The notes under the pieces were generated by a model, which ran no database searches, was not told the DNA's origin, and saw nothing but the letters and a program-made list of their open reading frames with translations. From positions 1,798,001-1,862,000 of the forward strand of contig NZ_CP145809.1 of NCBI RefSeq assembly GCF_038049925.1: 64,000 nucleotides of DNA, given 5' to 3'. Origin of the DNA: Georgenia sp. M64 (lineage in GTDB: Bacteria; Actinomycetota; Actinomycetes; Actinomycetales; Actinomycetaceae). Below are positions 8,529 to 16,796 of this stretch, piece by piece; the first letter of the stretch is position 1, and each line of letters starts with the position of its first letter. Both the position numbers and the translations under genes were made by a program.

Positions 8529-8676
8529 GGCACACAAGACTTCGACGCACTGCAACTGTTCCCTGAGCCTACGGCAATCCCGGCGGTTGTGCGAGCGCCC
8601 GGGTGTGGGGCGTGTCTCCACGGACCTGCCGCCTGAGACGGACGTCGCACCGGGGGCGGGCCGAGGTCTGGTTTAC

Positions 8677-8695
8677 TAAGGTAATGCTTACCTTA
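8677..8695. promoter_or_regulatory. DmdR1/IdeR-type iron box at the siderophore-reductase promoter
   Basis: TAAGGTAATGCTTACCTTA matches 18 of 19 positions of the actinobacterial iron-box consensus TWAGGTWAGSCTWACCTWA. It is a 7-bp perfect inverted repeat around TGC. Fe(II)-loaded DmdR/IdeR would repress here. The annotated ATG of the reductase lies inside the box, which leaves the true start open. Confidence 0.85.
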
Positions 8696-9682
8696 CCTAC
8701 GCCGACGGTCGGCGTGCGCAAGGACGACCGACCCGCCTACCGCCCCTTCGCGGTCCGTGTGCGCGCCGTGCGCGAGCTCACCCCGCACTTCGTCCGTGTG
8801 ACCTTCGCGGGCGCGGACCTCGCGTGGTTCGGCACCGACGGCCTGGACCAGCGGGTCAAGCTCGTCCTGCCCGGGCCGGACGGCACCCTCCCCGACGTCG
8901 GTGCCGAGGACCCCGAGGTCATCCTCGCGGGCACGTGGTACGCCAGGCTCCGGGCGCTGGCCGACCCGCCGCCCTTCCGGACCTACACGGTCAGGCACGT
9001 TCGCCCCGACGCCGGGGAGATCGACGTCGACATGGTGCGCCACGACGACGCCCACGGGCCGGCCGCGCGCTGGCTCGCCGGGGTGCGGGCCGGCGACGAG
9101 GCGGTCGTCGTCGGCCCGGACGTGCGCTCACGCAGCTCCGCCACGGGGATCGACTGGGCCCCCGGCAGCGCCGCCGACCTCCTGCTCGCCGGTGACGAGA
9201 CCGCCGCGCCGGCGATCTGCTCGATCCTGGAGTCCCTCCCGGCCGGGCGTCGCGCCCGGGCCTTCATCGAGGTGCCCACGGCCGCGGACGCCCTCGACGT
9301 CACCGTGCCGGCCGGCGCCCAGGTCACGTGGCTCGGCCGCGAGGGCCGGCCGCACGGCGACCTCCTCGTCCCCGCCGTCCAGCAGTGGGTGGGCGCCAAC
9401 GCCGAGGTGGTCGACGACGCCCGCGCCGTCGCGGCGCAGACCCTCGACGACGTCGACGTCGACCGCGAGACCCTCTGGGACTCGCCCGTGGTGCAGGTGC
9501 TGCCGGTGGACCTGTGCGGCCGCGGGGGCGAACGGTGCGGGAGCGACTTCTACGCATGGTTCGCGGGGGAGGCCGCGGTCATCCGCGCGCTGCGCCGGAC
9601 GCTCGTCTCCGAGACCGGCGTGTGCCGGCGCCGGGTCGCGTTCATGGGGTACTGGCGCCTCGGCCGCGCCGAGGCCCAGTGA
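8684..9682 (+). CDS. Siderophore-interacting protein: FAD/NAD(P)H ferric-siderophore reductase
   Basis: 332 residues of the SIP family, which reduces Fe(III)-siderophores in the cytosol to release iron. The FAD domain carries [12 protein letters not shown] (RxYTxR motif). The SIP-type C-terminal domain contains [18 protein letters not shown] and ends in [20 protein letters not shown] and GYWRLGRAE, all diagnostic. The ATG at 8684 lies within the iron box; the GTG at 8714 is an alternative, favoured if TAAGGT of the box is the -10. The stop overlaps the first permease by four bases. Repressed when iron is plentiful, by inference from the box. Confidence 0.93.
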   Translation: MLTLPTPTVGVRKDDRPAYRPFAVRVRAVRELTPHFVRVTFAGADLAWFGTDGLDQRVKLVLPGPDGTLPDVGAEDPEVILAGTWYARLRALADPPPFRTYTVRHVRPDAGEIDVDMVRHDDAHGPAARWLAGVRAGDEAVVVGPDVRSRSSATGIDWAPGSAADLLLAGDETAAPAICSILESLPAGRRARAFIEVPTAADALDVTVPAGAQVTWLGREGRPHGDLLVPAVQQWVGANAEVVDDARAVAAQTLDDVDVDRETLWDSPVVQVLPVDLCGRGGERCGSDFYAWFAGEAAVIRALRRTLVSETGVCRRRVAFMGYWRLGRAEAQ

Positions 9683-10818
9683 GCCCCGCGGCGTCCTTGG
9701 AGAGGTCGCAGGCGCGGTCCACGTCGCCCCGGACGCCCGCGACCGGGGCGGCGCCGCCGAGGACGGCACCGGCGAGCTCGGGCGCGGCGGGCTCGCGCGC
9801 GGCGAGGCCGAGGCCCGTGCCCTCGCGGACGCGGCGGGCGACCGGGCTGCTGCTGGCCGGAGCCGTGCTCGCCCTGGTCGTCCTCGCCTCGCTCGCCCTC
9901 GGTGCGCGCGACATCGCCCCGGGCGTGGTCCTCGGCGCGCTCGTCGACCCGACCGGCAGCACGGACCACGCCGTCGTCCTCGACCAGCGGCTGCCCCGCA
10001 CGGTCGTCGGCCTGGCCGCCGGTGCCGCCCTGGGCCTGGCGGGCACGGTGATGCAGGGCATCACCCGCAACCCCCTCGCCGACCCCGGCCTCCTGGGCAT
10101 CAACGCCGGCGCCTCTCTCGCCGTCGTGCTCGCCACCGCCGTCGTGGGCGTCACGAGCCCGTCGCGGTTCATCTGGTTCGCCCTGGCCGGCGCCGCCGTG
10201 GCCGCCGCGATCGTCTACGGCGTCGGTGCCATCGGCCGCGAAGGGGCGACCCCCGTCAAGCTCGCCCTGGCCGGCACCGCGGTGACGGCCGGGCTCACCT
10301 CGGTCATCACCCTCCTGCTCATCACCGACACCGACACCATCGCCGCCTACCGGCGCTGGTCGGTGGGCTCCCTCGCCGGACGCGACCTCGACACCGTCGT
10401 CACGCTCGTGCCCTTCCTCCTCGCCGGGGCCGGGCTGGCCCTGGTCACCGCGCGCGCCCTCAACCTCCTCGCCCTCGGCGACGACCTCGCTCGCGGCCTG
10501 GGGCAGAACGTCCATCTCGCCCGGGCGGCCGCCGCGGGCGCGGTGGTCCTCCTCGCCGGCGCGGCGACGGCCATGGCGGGGCCGGTCGTCTTCGTCGGCC
10601 TCGTCGTCCCGCACCTCGCCCGTCCCCTCACCGGCCCCGACCACCGGTGGCTCCTGCCGTACTCGGTGGTCCTGGGGCCGGTGGTGCTCCTCGCCGCCGA
10701 CGTCGTCGGGCGGCTCGTCCTGCGCCCGGGCGAGCTCGAGGCCGGCCTCGTCGTCGCCGTCGTGGGAGCCCCCGCGCTGGTCGCGATCGTCCGGCGCACC
10801 AAGGTGGCCGGCCTGTGA
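9679..10818 (+). CDS. FecCD-family iron-siderophore ABC permease (subunit 1)
   Basis: 379 residues, starting at GTG overlapping the reductase stop. A soluble Ala/Pro/Arg-rich N-terminus of about 50 residues precedes some nine to ten membrane helices. Family landmarks are LPRTVVGLAAGAALGLAG and GITRNPLADPGLLGINAGA (substrate gate/helix 2-3 region) and VFVGLVVPHLARPL near residue 300 (coupling helix that contacts the ATPase). It forms the heteromeric channel with the next gene product in the cytoplasmic membrane. Confidence 0.95.
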   Translation: MSPAASLERSQARSTSPRTPATGAAPPRTAPASSGAAGSRAARPRPVPSRTRRATGLLLAGAVLALVVLASLALGARDIAPGVVLGALVDPTGSTDHAVVLDQRLPRTVVGLAAGAALGLAGTVMQGITRNPLADPGLLGINAGASLAVVLATAVVGVTSPSRFIWFALAGAAVAAAIVYGVGAIGREGATPVKLALAGTAVTAGLTSVITLLLITDTDTIAAYRRWSVGSLAGRDLDTVVTLVPFLLAGAGLALVTARALNLLALGDDLARGLGQNVHLARAAAAGAVVLLAGAATAMAGPVVFVGLVVPHLARPLTGPDHRWLLPYSVVLGPVVLLAADVVGRLVLRPGELEAGLVVAVVGAPALVAIVRRTKVAGL

Positions 10819-11864
10819 CCGCCGCGACGGCTCTCGCCGGGACGGCCGCGCCCCGGCCGGCCCCCGACCCGCCGGGTGCGCTGCGCCGGGCGGTGCGCCG
10901 CCGGCGGCTGGTCCTCGCCGCGCTCGTGGCGGCCGGCCTCGTGCTCGCCTGGGTCACCCTCACCGTCGGCGGGTACGCCGGCGACCTCCTCCGCCTGGTC
11001 TCCGGGCAGGCCGGGGCGGGGGAGTCCTTCGTGCTCGAGCGGCTGCGGCTGCCCCGCCTCGCGCTCGGCGCCGGGGTGGGCGTGGCCCTGGCCCTGTCGG
11101 GGGCGCTGTTCCAGACCGTCCTGCGCAACCCGCTCGCCAGCCCGGACATCCTCGGCGTCAGCGGCGGGGCGAGCCTGGCGGCCGCGGCGGCGATCCTCCT
11201 CGGCGGGCTCTCCGGCGCCGGCGTCTCCCTCGCGGCCCTCGCGGGGGCGGTCGTCGCCGCCGTCGCGATCTACCTGCTCGCCTGGCGCGACGGCGTCTCG
11301 GGCTACCGCTTCGTCCTCATCGGCGTCGCCGTGGCATTCGTCGTCAACGCGGGCCTGGGCTACCTCGTCAGCCGTGCGGGCATCAACGACGTGCGGGAGG
11401 TGCTCGTGTGGACGGTCGGGAGCATCGGCACCCCCGCCTGGGACGAGGTCGCGGTCCTCGCGGTCGCGCTCGCCGCCCTGGTCCCTGGTGTGGCGCTGCT
11501 CGCCCCGCGGCTGCGGATCCTCCAGCTCGGCGACGACGCCGCCGCCGGGCTCGGGGTCCGGGTGGAGACCGCCCGGCTGACGGCCCTCGGGGTCGCCGTC
11601 GCCCTGGCGGCCGCGGCGACGGCGCTGGCCGGGCCGGTGGCGTTCGTCGCCTTCGTCAGCGCCCCCGTCGCCCGGCGCCTGCTGCCCGGGCTGGCCCTGG
11701 TGCCGAGCGCCGTCGTCGGGGTCGTCCTCGTCCTGGCGGCCGACCTCGCCGGGCAGCACCTCCTCGCCCAGCCGGTACCGGTCGGGATCGTCACCGGGGT
11801 GGTCGGCGCCCCCTACCTGCTGTGGCTGCTGGCGACCGGCAACCGGGAAGGACGCGGAGCATGA
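10815..11864 (+). CDS. FecCD-family iron-siderophore ABC permease (subunit 2)
   Basis: 349 residues, GTG start overlapping the previous stop by four bases. It repeats the FecCD plan: LPRLALGAGVGVALALSG, TVLRNPLASPDILGVSGGA, then about nine membrane helices and VAFVAFVSAPVARRL as the ATPase contact. The coupling motif has S-A-P-V in place of the more usual V-P-H, a modest departure. With subunit 1 it makes the transmembrane pore for ferric siderophore uptake. Confidence 0.95.
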   Translation: MTAATALAGTAAPRPAPDPPGALRRAVRRRRLVLAALVAAGLVLAWVTLTVGGYAGDLLRLVSGQAGAGESFVLERLRLPRLALGAGVGVALALSGALFQTVLRNPLASPDILGVSGGASLAAAAAILLGGLSGAGVSLAALAGAVVAAVAIYLLAWRDGVSGYRFVLIGVAVAFVVNAGLGYLVSRAGINDVREVLVWTVGSIGTPAWDEVAVLAVALAALVPGVALLAPRLRILQLGDDAAAGLGVRVETARLTALGVAVALAAAATALAGPVAFVAFVSAPVARRLLPGLALVPSAVVGVVLVLAADLAGQHLLAQPVPVGIVTGVVGAPYLLWLLATGNREGRGA

Positions 11865-12667
11865 GACCCGCCCACCACCTCCAGGCGCGGGGCCTGAGCC
11901 TGGCCTACGACGGCGACCTCGTCGTGCGCGACCTCGACCTCGTGGTGCCGGACGGCGCCACCACGGTGGTCGTCGGGGCCAACGGCTGCGGCAAGTCCAC
12001 CCTGCTGCGGGGACTGGCCCGGCTCCTGCGGCCGCGCGCCGGGCAGGTGCTCCTCGACGACGCGCCCGTGCACCGGATGCCCGCGAAGGAGGTGGCGCGC
12101 GTCGTCGGCATCCTGCCCCAGTCGCCGACCGCCCCGGAGGGCATCACGGTCGCCGACCTCGTGGGCCGGGGCCGCTACCCCCACCAGGGCTGGTTCCGGC
12201 GGTGGAGCAGCACCGACGACGACGTCGTGGCCGCGTCGCTCGCCGCGACGGGCACCGCGGAGCTGGCGGCCCGCCGGGTCGAGGAGCTCTCGGGCGGCCA
12301 GCGCCAGCGGGTGTGGATCGCGATGGCGCTCGCCCAGGACCCCGACATCCTCCTGCTGGACGAGCCCACCACGTTCCTCGACGTCGCCCACCAGCTCGAC
12401 GTGCTCGACCTGCTGCGCGCCCACAACCGCGAGCGCGGGACAACCGTGGTCATGGTCCTGCACGACCTCAACCTCGCCGCGCGCTACGCCGACCACCTCG
12501 TCGTCATGGCGGACGGTGAGGTGGTGGCGGCGGGCGCACCGGACGAGGTGATCACCCCGGACCTGCTGCGCCTGGCGTTCGGTCTCGACGCCGAGGTCCT
12601 TCCCGACCCGGTCACCGGTGCGCCCATGGTCGTCCCGCGCGGCCGGGTGACGCAGGTCACGTCCTGA
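11861..12667 (+). CDS. Iron-siderophore ABC transporter ATP-binding protein (FepC/FecE type)
   Basis: 268 residues, with ATG overlapping the preceding stop (ATGA). Walker A GANGCGKST (about 41-49), Q-loop ILPQSP, signature LSGGQRQR, Walker B ILLLDEPT and H-loop VLHDLN are all intact. The LDVAHQLDVLDLL stretch is characteristic of siderophore-type ATPases. It powers import through the two FecCD subunits. Last gene of the four-gene coupled operon; the binding lipoprotein follows under its own promoter. Confidence 0.96.
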   Translation: MRPAHHLQARGLSLAYDGDLVVRDLDLVVPDGATTVVVGANGCGKSTLLRGLARLLRPRAGQVLLDDAPVHRMPAKEVARVVGILPQSPTAPEGITVADLVGRGRYPHQGWFRRWSSTDDDVVAASLAATGTAELAARRVEELSGGQRQRVWIAMALAQDPDILLLDEPTTFLDVAHQLDVLDLLRAHNRERGTTVVMVLHDLNLAARYADHLVVMADGEVVAAGAPDEVITPDLLRLAFGLDAEVLPDPVTGAPMVVPRGRVTQVTS

Positions 12668-12693
12668 CGGCTCGGTGTCCGGTCCGATTTAGG

Positions 12694-12712
12694 TAAGGTA
12701 AGGCTTGCCTAA
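12694..12712. promoter_or_regulatory. DmdR1/IdeR-type iron box before the binding-protein gene
   Basis: TAAGGTAAGGCTTGCCTAA matches 18 of 19 consensus positions. An extra half site (TTAGGT) overlaps it just upstream at 12689-12694, so two dimers could stack. The TAAGGT part can serve as the -10, leaving a ~50-base leader before the ATG. Confidence 0.88.
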
Positions 12713-12755
12713 GTCGCCGACCGGCGACGTTCGTCCGGAACACCCTGGAGACTTC

Positions 12756-13748
12756 ATGAACTACCGGCTCGCGGCCGTGGCCGTCCCGCTGGTCCTCGCC
12801 CTGTCCGCCTGCTCCGGCCCTGAGGGCGAGGAGGCGGACGCGCCCGCCACGACCGCTGCCGGCGTCACGCTCACGCACGCGTTCGGGCAGACCGAGGTGC
12901 CCGCCGACGCCCGGCGGGTGGTGACCCTGGGCTGGGGGAGCACCGAGGCGGCGCTGGCGCTCGGCGTCGTCCCGGTGGGGATCGAGACCCAGACCTACGC
13001 CGCGGACGAGGACGGCCGGCTCCCGTGGGTCGCCGAGGCGCTCGCGGAGACCGGCGAGGAGCCGACGATGGTGCCGGCGAGCGTGGAGGAGCCCGCCTAC
13101 GAGGAGATCGGCGCGCTCGAGCCCGACGTCATCCTCGCCCCGTACTCGGGCCTGACCGCCGAGCAGTACGAGATCCTCAGCGAGATCGCCCCCACGGTCG
13201 CCTTCCCCGAGGAGCCCTGGACGACGCCGTGGCGCGAGGTCATCACCATCGTCGGCGAGGCGCTGGGCCGCACCGCCGAGGCCGAGGAGCTCGTCGCCGA
13301 CCTCGACGCCCGGATCGGGGAGGAGGCCGCCGCCCACCCCGAGCTCGAGGGGAAGAGCGTGGCCGCGGTGTGGGACGTCGGCGGGACGTTCTGGGTGTAC
13401 AAGCCGCAGGACTCCCGGGTGGACTTCCTCCTCGACCTGGGGCTGGTCAGCGCCCCGGCCGTCGAGGAGCTCGCCACCGGCGAGGAGAGCTTCGTCTACA
13501 CCCTCAGCTACGAGGAGACCGACCGGCTCGAGTCCGACATCCTCGTCACCTACGCCAGCACCGAGGAGGAGGTGGAGACCTTCCTCGGGCAGTCCTACGC
13601 CCAGGTGATCCCCGCCGTGGCGGAGGGCTCGGTGGCCGCGATCACCGGCGACGAGCTCGTCGCGGCGATGTCCCCGCCCACGGCGCTGTCGGTGGACTGG
13701 GGCCTGGACACCTATGTCGAGCTGATCTCCGCCGCCGCGGCCGACTGA
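12756..13748 (+). CDS. Iron-siderophore-binding lipoprotein (FepB/FhuD-like)
   Basis: 330 residues. A short signal peptide ends in LSAC with the lipobox cysteine at residue 19, so it is anchored outside the membrane. The rest is a helical-backbone binding protein (class III): RRVVTLGWGSTEAALALG, then EIGALEPDVILAPYSGLT and YEILSEIAPTVAF, typical of siderophore receptors. It delivers ferric siderophore to the FecCD permeases encoded upstream. The ATG follows GGAG. Its separate iron box suggests it is made in excess over the permease. Its 3' end overlaps the convergent rlmC by 37 bases. Confidence 0.94.
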   Translation: MNYRLAAVAVPLVLALSACSGPEGEEADAPATTAAGVTLTHAFGQTEVPADARRVVTLGWGSTEAALALGVVPVGIETQTYAADEDGRLPWVAEALAETGEEPTMVPASVEEPAYEEIGALEPDVILAPYSGLTAEQYEILSEIAPTVAFPEEPWTTPWREVITIVGEALGRTAEAEELVADLDARIGEEAAAHPELEGKSVAAVWDVGGTFWVYKPQDSRVDFLLDLGLVSAPAVEELATGEESFVYTLSYEETDRLESDILVTYASTEEEVETFLGQSYAQVIPAVAEGSVAAITGDELVAAMSPPTALSVDWGLDTYVELISAAAAD

Positions 13749-15190
13749 TCCCGGCCGAGGCTGCCGAGCACGCGGCCGGCGGCGTCGCGGACCTCGAGGC
13801 GGCCCGTGACGACGCGGGCCGCCGCCGCGCCCGAGAGCCACGTGTCCACGCCGTCGCAGGCCATCCGGGTCGAGGCGAGGGGTCCGAGGACCACTGCCCC
13901 GTCGGGCCCGGACGACCAGGAGCCGGCCAGGCGGTTGCACCCGTCGCTGCCGTGCACGGCACCGTCGGGCTCGAGGACCAGCGAGGGCCGTCCGCGGCTG
14001 CGGACGCCCCAGGCCCCCACCGGGGTGTCGCGCTCCGCCGGCGCGCCCGCCGCCGTGTGGTGCCTGTCCGCGCCCACCCGCTCGAGCATGACGATCACCT
14101 CGTAGTGGTCGGTCTGGGGGAACATGTCCAGCACCCGGGCCCTGCGCACGGCCAGGGACGGCATGGCGGCGAGGTCCCGGGCGAGGGAGGCCGCGTTGCA
14201 GCTGGAGTACACCACGTGCCGGGCGTCGGAGGACTCCAGCCAGGCGGCGAGGTCGGGCCCGACGCCGCGCCGTGGCGGGTTGACGACCACGAGGTCCGGG
14301 GCCTCGCCGGCGGAGAGGGCGAAGGTGGTCGCGTCGCCGGCCAGGAAGCGCACCGACGTCAGCCCGGCGGCGTCCCGGGCCGCCTCCGCACTGGCGACCG
14401 CCTCGCGGCTGGTCTCGATCCCGACCACGTCGCGCCGGCCGTCCGCCAGGTGCAGGGCGAACCCGCCGACCCCGCAGTACAGGTCCCACACCGTGGCCGG
14501 GTCGACCTCGGCCACCCACTCCGCCGCCTGGCGGTACAGCGCGGCCGCGACGGCGGTGTTGGTCTGGAAGAAGCTCTGCGGACGCAGGTGGAGGTCGACG
14601 TCGCCGACGCGCATCCGCAGCGCGGCGGCCTCGGTCAGCACGATCTCGCGCGGGCCCTCGAGGACGGCCTTGTGCTCGGGCTGGAGGTTGACCGAGACGA
14701 CCTGCAGGCGCGGCAGGGCGGCCCGGAGCCAGGGCAGGTGCTTGCGCAGGCGCGTGACCGGCTCCTGGGAGCGCAGGACGAACCGCAGCATGAGCTCGCC
14801 GTCGGGGGAGCCGGTGAGGAGCAGGTACTTCAGCTCCCCGCGGCGGGTGGGGACGTCGTAGGGGGTGAGGTGCGCACGGGTGACGAACGCGGCGAGGACG
14901 TCGAAGGTGGCGCGCAGGTCGGCGGCGGTCACCCCGCACCCGCGTAGGTCCACCCCGCGTCCGTCCGCGTCGAGGATGCCCAGCGTCGGGTGCTCGACGG
15001 TGCCGGCGACGACCATCTTGGCCTTGTTGCGGTACCCCGACTCCTGGCCCGGCACCGGTGGCAGCCACTCGACCCCGGCCGGGAGCAGCTGCTCGCCGTG
15101 GCGCTGCTTGCCGGCGAGCTGGTCGCCGTAGGGCCGACCCATGAGGGAGCAGGAACGGCAGCGGCCCGCGTCGAAGTAGGAGCACTGCAC
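13712..15190 (-). CDS. rlmC: 23S rRNA (uracil-C5)-methyltransferase RlmC with a C-terminal META domain
   Basis: 492 residues. Residues 1-372 align in pattern with E. coli RlmC (375 aa), which methylates U747 of 23S rRNA using SAM. Iron-sulfur cysteines are C3, C11, C14 and C85, YRNKAKM is at 53-59, the SAM motif DLYCGVGGF at 236-244, NPPRRG at 304-309, and the catalytic cysteine in YSSCN is C331. There is no TRAM domain, as expected for RlmC. From about 388 an unexpected META (HslJ-like) domain follows, with GSDGCNR (414-420) and GPLASTRMAC (436-445). No stop or frame change separates them. Start is a GTG seven bases after a TAGACT -10, so probably leaderless. Confidence 0.93.
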   Translation of the reverse strand: MQCSYFDAGRCRSCSLMGRPYGDQLAGKQRHGEQLLPAGVEWLPPVPGQESGYRNKAKMVVAGTVEHPTLGILDADGRGVDLRGCGVTAADLRATFDVLAAFVTRAHLTPYDVPTRRGELKYLLLTGSPDGELMLRFVLRSQEPVTRLRKHLPWLRAALPRLQVVSVNLQPEHKAVLEGPREIVLTEAAALRMRVGDVDLHLRPQSFFQTNTAVAAALYRQAAEWVAEVDPATVWDLYCGVGGFALHLADGRRDVVGIETSREAVASAEAARDAAGLTSVRFLAGDATTFALSAGEAPDLVVVNPPRRGVGPDLAAWLESSDARHVVYSSCNAASLARDLAAMPSLAVRRARVLDMFPQTDHYEVIVMLERVGADRHHTAAGAPAERDTPVGAWGVRSRGRPSLVLEPDGAVHGSDGCNRLAGSWSSGPDGAVVLGPLASTRMACDGVDTWLSGAAAARVVTGRLEVRDAAGRVLGSLGRDQSAAAAEISST

Positions 15191-15197
15191 AGGGGGG

Positions 15198-15203
15198 AGT
15201 CTA
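15198..15203 (-). promoter_or_regulatory. -10 element (TAGACT) of leaderless rlmC, overlapping the upstream stop codon
   Basis: TAGACT lies seven bases before the rlmC GTG. Its first three bases are the TAG stop of the upstream gene on the same strand, so rlmC can be transcribed independently with no intergenic space. Confidence 0.6.
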
Positions 15204-16682
15204 CGGCGGCGGGCCCGCAGGAGCTGCCGACCGCCGGGCCGCCCGGTACATCTCACGGGCCTGCTCGAACCCGATCACCCAGCCGGTCTGCCGGATGCTG
15301 CGGTACAGGGCCGTGGTGAGCATGGCGCCGTCGGCGTCGTAGACCTCGGGGAACCCACCGTTCTCGACCATCGCGGCCTCGTAGGCGGCGAGGTGCCGGC
15401 CGGCCTCCTCGAGGTGGCCGGGGTCCCCGGTCGCCCGGTGGAGGAGGACGAGGACCTTGACGTACTCCATCCCCCAGAAGCTCCAGATCGCGTCACCGCC
15501 GTAGGACGGCACGGCCAGGCGCACCACCGGGAACTGCCGGGCGGCGCGCGTCTCGCGCTGGTACCGGATCGCGAAGGGCTCGGCGACGCCGGTGACGCGC
15601 ACGTGCTGCACGGCGCGCTCGTAGTAGGGCCGGTCACGGGGGTCGGCGGGGTCGAGGAACCCCGTCGACAGCACGATGAGCCAGTCGGAGGAGTAGTAGC
15701 GCCGGGTCAGCGCCTCGGGGGAGAGGTCCTCGAGGAAGTGGCCCTCGGCGGGCAGCCAGAACCGCTGCAGGATCCGCTCGCGCAGGGCGTGGTCGAGCTC
15801 CTCGTCGTGGTCGACGAGACCGAGCCCGGCGGCGAGGCGGGCGGTCTTCCACAGGACCACGTTGTCGTAGAGGGCGGAGCGGCGCCGGGTGATGTCCTTC
15901 GCCCCGGACAGGTGGCGCCGCGTGGTGACCAGACCGGTGCGCTCGTCGAGCACCGCCGCCCGGTAGGTGCGGTAGTGGTGCGTGAGGCGCGACCCGTACC
16001 GCTGGAGGAGCTCCTCGGCGGCTGCGCGGGTGTCGAGACGGTGGACGTCGTCGCCGTAGGGGGCCGGTCTGGCGGGCTCGTCGCCCCGCAGCGCCGCCAG
16101 GGCGAAGAGGATGCCGTACAGGGTGTCGGAGGGGTAGGCGTAGATGTTCACGCACGCCACCGAGCGGCGGCCCACCGGCACGACCGTCGTGGTCAGCTCG
16201 TGACGGTCGAAAGCGCCCAGCGCCAGTCCGACGGTCTGCAGGTACACCGTCTCCCGCGCGCGCCAGTCGGGCCCGGGGATCGCCCGGTCGAGCACCGGGT
16301 AGTAGAAGACCCCGAGGTTGCGCACGAACAGCGCCGGGAAGTTCTCGCCGGAGACGAGCAGCAGCCTGTCCGGGTCGAAGCGCAGGCGGTGGACGTCGGC
16401 GACGACCCCGTCGACCGTCGCCGACGGCGAGCGGGGACTGCCGAGGTAGCGCGAGCCGAGCACGTCGAGCCCGCACGCCACCAGGGCCAGCGCACGCCAG
16501 AGCGGGCCCCGGCGCACGACCAGCCGGTCGTTGTGGTCGCTCACGGACGTCCCGCCTGCGGTGACGTTCGCCCGGAACGTCGGCCGCACGATCGTCAGGC
16601 GCGTGAACGGGTTGGTGAGGTAGGTGAAGGCGGCGAGCACGCCGGCCACCGCGGTCACCACGCGCAGCACGAGCCGGCCCAC
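15201..16682 (-). CDS. Uncharacterised membrane-anchored 493-aa protein, possible alpha/alpha-toroid enzyme
   Basis: I do not recognise the family. One hydrophobic segment (VLRVVTAVAGVLAAFTYL, about 4-21) starts the protein. The remainder is soluble and rich in aromatic residues. Recurring Trp/Tyr-rich helical stretches such as GENFPALFVRNLGVFYYPVLD, IYAYPSDTLYG, YDNVVLWKT, WSFWGMEYVKVLV and ENGGFPEVYD resemble the helical hairpins of six-hairpin glycosidases and related sugar enzymes; that is inference only. The GTG start follows GGAGGAGGAG ideally. It is upstream of rlmC with which it shares its stop/-10. Membrane-bound cell-envelope or glycan processing is a reasonable hypothesis. Confidence 0.75.
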   Translation of the reverse strand: MGRLVLRVVTAVAGVLAAFTYLTNPFTRLTIVRPTFRANVTAGGTSVSDHNDRLVVRRGPLWRALALVACGLDVLGSRYLGSPRSPSATVDGVVADVHRLRFDPDRLLLVSGENFPALFVRNLGVFYYPVLDRAIPGPDWRARETVYLQTVGLALGAFDRHELTTTVVPVGRRSVACVNIYAYPSDTLYGILFALAALRGDEPARPAPYGDDVHRLDTRAAAEELLQRYGSRLTHHYRTYRAAVLDERTGLVTTRRHLSGAKDITRRRSALYDNVVLWKTARLAAGLGLVDHDEELDHALRERILQRFWLPAEGHFLEDLSPEALTRRYYSSDWLIVLSTGFLDPADPRDRPYYERAVQHVRVTGVAEPFAIRYQRETRAARQFPVVRLAVPSYGGDAIWSFWGMEYVKVLVLLHRATGDPGHLEEAGRHLAAYEAAMVENGGFPEVYDADGAMLTTALYRSIRQTGWVIGFEQAREMYRAARRSAAPAGPPP

Positions 16683-16784
16683 CGCTCCTCCTCCCGGCGC
16701 GTCCTCGACCCGCCCGGGGCAGGCTATCGGGCGTCCGGCGGCGGCGCGGGGCGCCGGGGTCTGGCGGGGCGTCGCCCGGCGACG

Positions 16785-16790
16785 TACCGT
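16785..16790 (+). promoter_or_regulatory. -10 element (TACCGT) of a leaderless LolA-like gene
   Basis: TACCGT fits TAnnnT and lies six bases before the ATG at 16797; no ribosome-binding site is present. Confidence 0.5.
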
Positions 16791-16796
16791 CGTGCC

